A DNA stretch of 8,597 bases from Candidatus Omnitrophota bacterium (GTDB lineage: Bacteria; Omnitrophota; Gorgyraeia; Zapsychrales; Fredricksoniimonadaceae): positions 1 to 8,597 of the forward strand of contig JAEUSC010000185.1 of NCBI GenBank assembly GCA_016789035.1. The letters run 5' to 3'. Both the position numbers and the translations under genes were made by a program. Numbering within the stretch: the first letter of the stretch is position 1; every line of letters begins with the position of its first letter. Positions 1 to 5,214 of the stretch are shown here, in pieces. The notes beneath the pieces were generated by a model. It saw nothing but the letters and a program-made list of their open reading frames with translations. It did no database searches and was not told where the DNA came from.

Positions 1-2
1 TG

Positions 3-662
3 GTGCCGCAGGGCGATTCTGGGACAACGGGAATTGTTTACAATACGCAGATTACTGGTGTGGTTGTTAAGCTTCCCAGGATGTCTTCCTACCTGACCTC
101 AGCAAACAGGGTGTTCTCATTAGAAAATCTGGAAGTCATTGATGACGCGCTCTTTGACTTAACCCATGTTGGCTTTCAGCTGGCCCGGCTGGGCGAGGCG
201 ACTTTCTTGCTTTATAAAAACGGAACTCAAGTTGCGACTGAACAAGATTTGATCACGCATTATGAAAAAATTCTCAACATCAATATAAGTGCGTATGAAA
301 GGTTGATTGAGACGATAAGCCTGTTAAATGAGCGTGGTTATCATTGGGAGCCGAGCGCGCGCAATATCCTGGCCGATTTTGATAATGACGAGTTTAACGT
401 GGTCGATGTTAATTCTTTTGGCTCTAATTCCTTACATCAAATTATTGAGGCTCTGATCGATTATGAAAAATACTGGTATTTATATACCGGTAACTCAAGA
501 CTTCGAGATCTGCATCGCAAAATAGCTCTCAAACTGTTGGCGGCGGCGCGCACGTCAGCATTGCCATTGTATAGGGGGCATTTCGATCTTCATGCACGCA
601 AAAGATTTAACGCGAGCCTTCAGTTGGCTAAAGAGCTTCTCGAATACGAACAATATCTGGAC
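3..662 (+). other. Protein-kinase-like domain (residues 1-220), catalytic Asp replaced by Glu
   Basis: Seen: a glycine-rich loop (G4, G7, G10, then V12-Y13) and a VVVK strand with K23 at the position of the ATP-anchoring lysine. Further on, HWEPSARN at 114-121 matches the HxDxxxxN catalytic loop, with E116 where the catalytic Asp is expected and N121 in place. VVDVN at 133-137 sits where the DFG motif belongs, with D135 as the likely metal ligand. A helix-rich stretch to about 220 would be the rest of the C-lobe. Known of the family: these elements bind Mg-ATP and position the phosphate acceptor. Inferred: an ATP-binding kinase fold, possibly a pseudokinase or an atypical small-molecule kinase because of the Asp-to-Glu change. 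The start of the N-lobe may be cut by the window edge. Confidence 0.6.
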
Positions 663-3600
663 AACCGCACTGATGGAAAAGTTTCTTCGCCTCTTGGTGA
701 GGAAAACGGTCAGGATATGGGATCCGTCAAGCCGTTCTCGGAGAACTCTATTCGATTGATCCGTTCTGAACTAGAAGAGGTTCAGCGTCTGGCCATTCTG
801 CTTCGTGCCAATAATTATCCGACGATTGCCGCATATGGATCGGCCCGTGAAAATAAGGCGGTTATTAAAAAAGAGTTTCAATTGATTGCGGAGATATTCT
901 CCCAAAGCCCGGAAATTTATAACGTCATAACCGGAGGCGGTCCCGGTGTTATGCATGCGGCCAATAAAGGGCACTCCCTTGGAAGAGTTCGCCGCAATTC
1001 TCAGAATGGCGATGGTTATGATCGCAGCCAGTCCCTGGGTCTTGTCATTACCCTGCCTTTTGAAGAAAAACCCAATTTATATTTGGACCACATGGCGACA
1101 TTTAAATATTTCTTTACTCGGATTTTAGGTTTTGCTGAATTGTCGCAATTGGTGGAGGTCTACTTAGGGGGGGCGGGGACATTTCATGAATTGTTCGCCT
1201 TCCTTTTGCTAAAAGACCGGGGGCTTGTTGATACGCCGATTGTTTTGGTCGGTCATGAACCCATATATGAAGTGATCAGCAAAATGGCTCGCAGAGGTCT
1301 TACCTATCAGCCGGTTGATAAACTCATTACGTTCGTCGATCGGGAAGGCAAAACAAATGAGGAGATCAGGCAGGAAATTTACCAAATCCGGCGTAATTAT
1401 TTTAACAGCGACGAATTTATGAAGAAATGGACGGGCCGGGGGGAATACCGCTTAGATGTCGAGGGGATTATCAATGAGTTTATTCATGCGCGGGAATCAT
1501 TTGCGGGATTGGGGCCGGCCATTGGAGTTTTAGGAACAGGCCGCATGCTGGAAAAAGGTCACATGGAAGAGCAGGCCACCATCAAAGAAATGCTCAAGGC
1601 AAACTTAGCTTTCGGATATTCATTGATTACACGCGGAGGACCGATTACGGCGATAGCCCAGGAAGCACTGCAAGAGGTGAATAACCCAGCGACACGCGTC
1701 ATTGTCGTGGGACAAACAAATGGAAACGGCTCTGTCTTAAATAATATTCACAACGATCATAACTTAAAAATTATCAAATTTACGAAGAGTCTGGTGCGTG
1801 AGACCGCCATGATCAATTACAGTGGTCACGGTTTTCTAATGTTTGAACCGGGCATCGGGACCATGCATGCTTTTTTTACTTTGATGGACCTTATTCAAAC
1901 AAAGAAGGTCGATAAGGATGGTGTGATCCGGCCGATCCTTCTGTTAAGGTCAAGTGTATGGGAAATGGTCGATCGCTTTATTCGTCATGTGCTCATTGCT
2001 CAAGAGGTTGTTGACGTTAAGATCTTTCAATATTACCGGCTGGTTGATAGTGTCACTCAGGCACAAGAAATTCTCGCCGATTTTCGAAATCAGCGTCATC
2101 GAGACAACGAAGCCTCGTCTCCCTTGGGGGGCCATGAAGGGTTGTTTAGCGATTTGGGTTCGGTCAAACCCATTTCGGATGATTCGTTGCGTTTGATATG
2201 CTTTGAACTTGAAAATGTTCAACGCGTTGTTCAGCAGATTCGGGCGAATAACGATCCGACGATCCTTGTCTTTGGTTCGACTCGGGAAGAGGGCGAGGCC
2301 CTTCAGAAGGAAATGCGGTTGGTCCGAAACACCGTCTCGTCATGTCCGGAAATTCTTTTGGAGTACCGCCGTCAGCGCAACGGCAAGAATGGCGCCCCGC
2401 CGCAGAGAGCATCGTCCGGTGTTCGCCTTACGCCTTTGCAAAAAATATTGGCGAGCGTGCGTATAAGTCCGTCTTATGTCGACCCTTCAATGAGAATTAT
2501 CGAGACCGGTCTTTATTCTGTCGATCATCTTCAAACGCTGAGCTTTCAGCCAGTCGAAGATGCCGTCCGTGAAATGCTGTTGAGTGATCAGCCCACGGTC
2601 TACCCCTACACTGACAGTGGTCGCACAATTTACACTTATAGTGATCGTCATGGTTGGCCTTGGATTGTCAACGAAGCCGGCCATCTCATCTTTCTTTTGC
2701 ATCCGGATATATGGAATGATTTTTCGGAGGTGGTTTCTCAGAGGATTGTGTCAGACAGGTGGTTGTTTGTTCATAGTTCCATGCGTCAGTATTCCAGTGC
2801 GTTACCTCGGGATATCGTGGATCATGTTCATAAGCTGGCCTGGGGTTCACGGGAACAAACGGCGGATGTTCGGTTAAAAATAGTTCGCTCCCTAGAAAAG
2901 CTCGTGATGGACTTAAGCGAAGAGTTTACCCGTGCTTTGGGATATGCTACGGGACAGGATTATGTGGAAGTTTACCCTTCTGACGAAATCCGCTTGGAAG
3001 CATACAAGTCCTTCTTTAAACAAAGGGGGATCGTTGTTGAAACAATACGGACACCTGGATCGCAAGGCCATGCGACCCGTAACTCGTCCTCGGCTATTAA
3101 GAAGATTCCAGTGATGCTATCCATATCTCTTATGGATGTGGGAGCGGAACTTGATCATAACGGGAAGGTTGTTTATCGGGACAGTTTAAAAAAGCTTACC
3201 GAAATAATTCCGTATTTTTCTACGATAGGTATTCAGTCGATCTACATTTACGGCGGTCTTTATCAAATTGGTGTTCCCTCAAATACAGGCAGCATTTCCG
3301 AGCAGGTCCATCAGTTGGATTCCACCCATTCGCAGTTGTTGCGTAATCATGAAATAACCGTCGAAGTCCAGGGGTACGATACAAAGTACCAAAAGGTCGA
3401 AGGATTTGCGCTGATGCGCGATTATTATGGCAATTCGTTTTCCGTTAAAGACATGAGAATCTTAAATCCCCGGCTGTCACAAGGCGATGTGGATTTGGAC
3501 TTTGAAGTGTTCTTGAGAACGGCGCGCGACCATGACGTTGAAGTGGTGGCTGATTTTATTCCGTGGATGGCGCCGGATGGCATCACCAGCGCAAACTTGC

Positions 3601-5168
3601 ATTGGAGTATTCATCGTCCGTTAAGCGAGGAGGAGCAGAACTTCTCGATTCATGAACTTCTTCTTCGTAACAGTCTGTTTGCTGCTCACGAAAGTGTGGT
3701 GGATGGTAAGAGAAAAATTACGTTGGTTAAACATCTTCATGATTGGGGAAAGAATGTGGACCAGGTGTTTTTAAATGCCTTTCACCCCGAGGTTCAGCAG
3801 TATTACATTGACTCCCTCAAGAGGCAGATTGATCGCGGGATCAAAAAGGTTCGTATTGACCTGGCCCATAAGGTTCTTAAAAATAATCTGCTTAACCAGG
3901 TTTTTGAATCGCACCGTTACTATGATTCACCCGAACCTTGGGAGGTGGTTTGGTCGGCCGCACGGCAATATGCGGATCATAAGAACACGACGATTGCTTT
4001 TATTCTGGAAACATACACGCCGGAAGATCGCGAGACCTTCACTCGGCTGAGCCAGAAAGTAGGTGTTCAGATCGAACTGTACTTTGGAGATGTTCACAAA
4101 GACTATCACAAGGTGGTTAATGGGCAGCCGGCTCATTACTTAAGCGGCGGTTTGAATTATGCTTTGCAGTTAAAGGACCAAGAGCAGAAGCTTCTGATTT
4201 ATCCCAGCAATTATGACGAATTTCCTCTTAAAGAATTCGGTGGCCCCGCTACAGGACTCATGGAGTTAATTATAGTTCTGGCCCATCTGGGAGTTCCGGT
4301 CATGATCGACCTTCGCGAATGGCTGGGCCATTTAGGCCACATGATTACCATTCCCGGCGGTAAAGACCCGAAGACAGGTGTGATCAGCCATAAGTTTGTG
4401 ACCCCCGAAGAATTTCATGCCCGTAACAGTTGGGAGAAATTGACTGGTCTGATTCAAAATACATCATGGCCGAAATTGTTCAAACAGTTGCGCTGCGTTG
4501 ATGAAAATGCTTCGATCCATGTTATGGATTTTATGCAGCTGGATGACCGGAACGATTTTATCGCCATCGGTTGGAAGACAAAAAAGAAACTGGGGATATT
4601 TGTTTTTAATGGTCGAAATTTAGAAGGCAGTCGTCAGATTTGGGTCAAGGTTCCGGAAGAATGGTTGAAAATTTCCGGGTACAAGATGAAGAAGTATTTT
4701 TCCGTTGATTTTAAACGGGGCATCGAGAGTCGGTTGATTACGTTTGATCTCAAAACAAATCCTTCCGGAGATCTGTCGACTCATTTAGCCATGAAAAGTA
4801 AAGCATTGGATCAGAGCTCAAATGAGTTGGCGCGGATGTATCGAGCGCAGGAAAATAATTACGGGTGGGCTGCGCATTTACTTGAAGATTATCGTAACTA
4901 CTATTCACGAACCCAGGAGGGGAGAGATTTTTTCTTGCGTCTTTTAAATCAACTGGAGAAAATCAACCGGAATTTTGAAGACGGGATCCGCTGGATCCGC
5001 CTGCAGGTTGACACTGCCAGTTCATCGATTATGGCCTGTCCTATGAATTTCGAATTCAATGTCTGGCGACAGGGACTCAACATAGACTCTATAGAAAGGG
5101 CGCAACGAGAATGGGGGCGTCTTAACAATTATATGCAAGGGATGAGGGGGCGTTTTCTTCCTATCTAG
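3..5168 (+). CDS. Giant multidomain protein: kinase-like, LOG-like repeats and GlgE-like GH13 barrel (5' partial)
   Basis: One uninterrupted frame of 1721 codons ending in TAG at 5166-5168 and open at the left edge. Its first in-window start-like codon is a GTG at 3, but this lies only three residues before a kinase-type glycine-rich loop, so the true start is probably upstream. Domains in order by eye: kinase-like fold (residues 1-220), LOG-like domain A (245-495), LOG-like domain B (500-697), truncated LOG copy C (705-784), unrecognised region (805-1030), GH13-type barrel (1031-1490), beta-sandwich (about 1495-1595), helical tail (1600-1721). I see no membrane segment or secretion signal in the visible part, so a cytosolic protein is inferred, but the N-terminus is missing. 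The combination suggests nucleotide and sugar chemistry. Several sites are altered, so some modules may be structural. I know of no named protein with this layout. The gene converges with mutL. Confidence 0.9.
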   Translation: MPQGDSGTTGIVYNTQITGVVVKLPRMSSYLTSANRVFSLENLEVIDDALFDLTHVGFQLARLGEATFLLYKNGTQVATEQDLITHYEKILNINISAYERLIETISLLNERGYHWEPSARNILADFDNDEFNVVDVNSFGSNSLHQIIEALIDYEKYWYLYTGNSRLRDLHRKIALKLLAAARTSALPLYRGHFDLHARKRFNASLQLAKELLEYEQYLDNRTDGKVSSPLGEENGQDMGSVKPFSENSIRLIRSELEEVQRLAILLRANNYPTIAAYGSARENKAVIKKEFQLIAEIFSQSPEIYNVITGGGPGVMHAANKGHSLGRVRRNSQNGDGYDRSQSLGLVITLPFEEKPNLYLDHMATFKYFFTRILGFAELSQLVEVYLGGAGTFHELFAFLLLKDRGLVDTPIVLVGHEPIYEVISKMARRGLTYQPVDKLITFVDREGKTNEEIRQEIYQIRRNYFNSDEFMKKWTGRGEYRLDVEGIINEFIHARESFAGLGPAIGVLGTGRMLEKGHMEEQATIKEMLKANLAFGYSLITRGGPITAIAQEALQEVNNPATRVIVVGQTNGNGSVLNNIHNDHNLKIIKFTKSLVRETAMINYSGHGFLMFEPGIGTMHAFFTLMDLIQTKKVDKDGVIRPILLLRSSVWEMVDRFIRHVLIAQEVVDVKIFQYYRLVDSVTQAQEILADFRNQRHRDNEASSPLGGHEGLFSDLGSVKPISDDSLRLICFELENVQRVVQQIRANNDPTILVFGSTREEGEALQKEMRLVRNTVSSCPEILLEYRRQRNGKNGAPPQRASSGVRLTPLQKILASVRISPSYVDPSMRIIETGLYSVDHLQTLSFQPVEDAVREMLLSDQPTVYPYTDSGRTIYTYSDRHGWPWIVNEAGHLIFLLHPDIWNDFSEVVSQRIVSDRWLFVHSSMRQYSSALPRDIVDHVHKLAWGSREQTADVRLKIVRSLEKLVMDLSEEFTRALGYATGQDYVEVYPSDEIRLEAYKSFFKQRGIVVETIRTPGSQGHATRNSSSAIKKIPVMLSISLMDVGAELDHNGKVVYRDSLKKLTEIIPYFSTIGIQSIYIYGGLYQIGVPSNTGSISEQVHQLDSTHSQLLRNHEITVEVQGYDTKYQKVEGFALMRDYYGNSFSVKDMRILNPRLSQGDVDLDFEVFLRTARDHDVEVVADFIPWMAPDGITSANLHWSIHRPLSEEEQNFSIHELLLRNSLFAAHESVVDGKRKITLVKHLHDWGKNVDQVFLNAFHPEVQQYYIDSLKRQIDRGIKKVRIDLAHKVLKNNLLNQVFESHRYYDSPEPWEVVWSAARQYADHKNTTIAFILETYTPEDRETFTRLSQKVGVQIELYFGDVHKDYHKVVNGQPAHYLSGGLNYALQLKDQEQKLLIYPSNYDEFPLKEFGGPATGLMELIIVLAHLGVPVMIDLREWLGHLGHMITIPGGKDPKTGVISHKFVTPEEFHARNSWEKLTGLIQNTSWPKLFKQLRCVDENASIHVMDFMQLDDRNDFIAIGWKTKKKLGIFVFNGRNLEGSRQIWVKVPEEWLKISGYKMKKYFSVDFKRGIESRLITFDLKTNPSGDLSTHLAMKSKALDQSSNELARMYRAQENNYGWAAHLLEDYRNYYSRTQEGRDFFLRLLNQLEKINRNFEDGIRWIRLQVDTASSSIMACPMNFEFNVWRQGLNIDSIERAQREWGRLNNYMQGMRGRFLPI
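684..917 (+). repeat. Internal protein repeat, first copy: SSPLG...GSVKP linker plus start of LOG domain A
   Basis: Residues 228-305. A serine/proline-glycine linker (SSPLG at 228-232, GSVKP at 240-244) leads into a helix and the first Rossmann strand. Aligned without gaps from GSVKP onward (240-305) to the second copy (719-784), I count 34 identical residues of 66. The DNA is much more diverged, so the duplication is not recent. Here the repeat continues into a complete LOG domain. Confidence 0.85.
735..1487 (+). other. LOG / lysine-decarboxylase-like domain, copy A (residues 245-495)
   Basis: The stretch PTIAAYGSAR (273-282) matches the first Rossmann strand of the LOG family. GGGPGVMHAANKG (311-323) is its glycine-rich nucleotide-binding turn. 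LPFEEKPNLYLD (351-362) is the conserved strand and loop before the catalytic helix, and R373 follows. LGGAGTFHE (388-396) corresponds to the PGGxGTxxE signature, keeping E396 but with Leu for the usual Pro. LOG enzymes cleave ribose 5-phosphate from nucleoside 5'-monophosphates; the old name lysine decarboxylase is misleading. The family's Arg and Glu are both present, so activity is plausible. An insertion rich in R, N, G and D (about 327-343) lies between the GGGPG helix and the next strand. Typical stand-alone LOG proteins are about 180-250 residues, so the length fits. Confidence 0.85.
1500..2093 (+). other. Degenerate LOG-like domain, copy B (residues 500-697)
   Basis: The order of elements repeats that of copy A. 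PAIGVLGTGR (505-514) is the first strand and turn. LITRGGPITAIAQEAL (541-556) stands for the GGGPG turn and helix. RETAM (599-603) keeps the motif arginine. EPGIGTMHA (615-623) aligns with LGGAGTFHE of copy A, with A623 in place of the catalytic Glu. Strand VIRPILLL (641-648) and the following helices close the fold. With the Glu lost and the GGGPG turn altered, this half is probably inactive and may act in pairing with copy A, since LOG proteins work as dimers or larger oligomers. That role is inference. Homology to copy A rests on motif order rather than high identity. Confidence 0.65.
2115..2354 (+). repeat. Internal protein repeat, second copy: linker plus truncated LOG start (copy C)
   Basis: Residues 705-784. 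The linker SSPLG (705-709) to GSVKP (719-723), the helix, and the strand PTILVFGSTRE (752-762) match the first copy closely. Similarity stops abruptly after the shared SCPEI/QSPEI stretch. The protein then runs into an Arg/Gly/Pro-rich segment (788-806) with no GGGPG turn and no PGGxGT signature. I looked for the missing part in the other two forward frames just downstream and did not see it, so this looks like a true truncation within an intact frame rather than a sequencing frameshift. Confidence 0.85.
2415..3092 (+). other. Unrecognised region between LOG repeats and GH13 barrel (residues 805-1030)
   Basis: No family recognised. The first part (about 845-925) looks like a small mixed alpha/beta domain rich in aromatic residues, with PTVYPYTDSGRTIYTYS (864-880), GWPWIVN (884-890) and HLIFLLHPDIW (894-904). 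Next come two probable amphipathic helices (936-980). A short strand-helix-strand unit follows (DYVEVYPSDEI at 986-996, then a helix and GIVVETIR at 1009-1016). The region ends in a Gly/Ser/Thr-rich linker (1017-1030) before the barrel. Some of it could be an N-terminal accessory domain of the glycosidase-like module, as GlgE enzymes have one, but I see no specific match. Confidence 0.4.
3093..4472 (+). other. GH13 alpha-amylase-superfamily barrel, GlgE-like (residues 1031-1490)
   Basis: The barrel motifs appear in the correct order. An early strand is GIQSIYIYGGLYQIG (1076-1090). Region I is VVADFIPWMAPDG (1181-1193), which has the D-F-(x)4-(S/A)-P-D shape of GlgE enzymes rather than the usual DxxxNH. 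Region II is KVRIDLAHK (1282-1290), with R1284 and the nucleophile position D1286. Region III is FILETYTPED (1333-1342), with E1336 as the putative acid/base. Region IV is YPSNYDEF (1400-1407), with D1405 as the putative transition-state stabiliser and Tyr in place of the usual His. LGVPVMIDLREW (1429-1440) fits the eighth strand. GlgE is an alpha-1,4-glucan:maltose-1-phosphate maltosyltransferase. All three acidic residues are present, so activity on alpha-glucan or a sugar phosphate is plausible, but the substrate is unknown. Confidence 0.75.
4473..5165 (+). other. C-terminal beta-sandwich and helical tail (residues 1491-1721)
   Basis: Residues about 1503-1595 alternate short hydrophobic strands (SIHVMDF, FIAIGW, LGIFVFNG, RQIWVKVP, YKMKKYFSVDF, SRLITFDL), as expected for domain C that follows the barrel in GH13 enzymes. 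From about 1600 the sequence becomes polar and helical (ELARMYRAQENN, HLLEDYRNYY, DFFLRLLNQLEKI). An ASSS stretch near 1672 is followed by a Trp/Arg-rich final helix. I do not recognise the tail. No sorting signal or membrane anchor is evident. Confidence 0.5.
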
Positions 5169-5214
5169 TTGCTGTCCAACCTAGCCGGAGTCTAAGATCT
5201 TAGAAATTGTTTTT
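5165..5214 (+). terminator. Weak candidate terminator region between convergent genes
   Basis: Two small inverted repeats lie where the large gene and mutL converge. The first (5165-5184) pairs CTAG and TTG with CAA and CTAG around a five-base loop with one bulged C, and includes the TAG stop of the large gene. The second (5191-5204) is a perfect 14-base palindrome centred on GATC that includes the mutL stop codon. A run of five T (5210-5214) follows on the plus strand. Both stems are short and AT-rich, and the T run lies inside mutL, so this is a weak call. Confidence 0.2.

Noticed and set aside
81..83. ATG at residue 27 as the true start of the large gene
   Set aside because: It would remove the glycine-rich loop and the VVVK strand that match a kinase N-lobe, so coding sequence must begin further upstream.
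735..1487. Annotation as lysine decarboxylase
   Set aside because: The GGGPG and PGGxGTxxE-type motifs belong to the LOG family, for which phosphoribohydrolase activity is established. Lysine decarboxylase is a legacy label.
2203..2572. Overlapping plus-strand frames near the end of the truncated LOG copy, considered as signs of a frameshift
   Set aside because: None of the alternative frames carries the missing LOG motifs (GGGPG, PGGxGT), and the main frame stays open for another 900 codons with recognisable domains.
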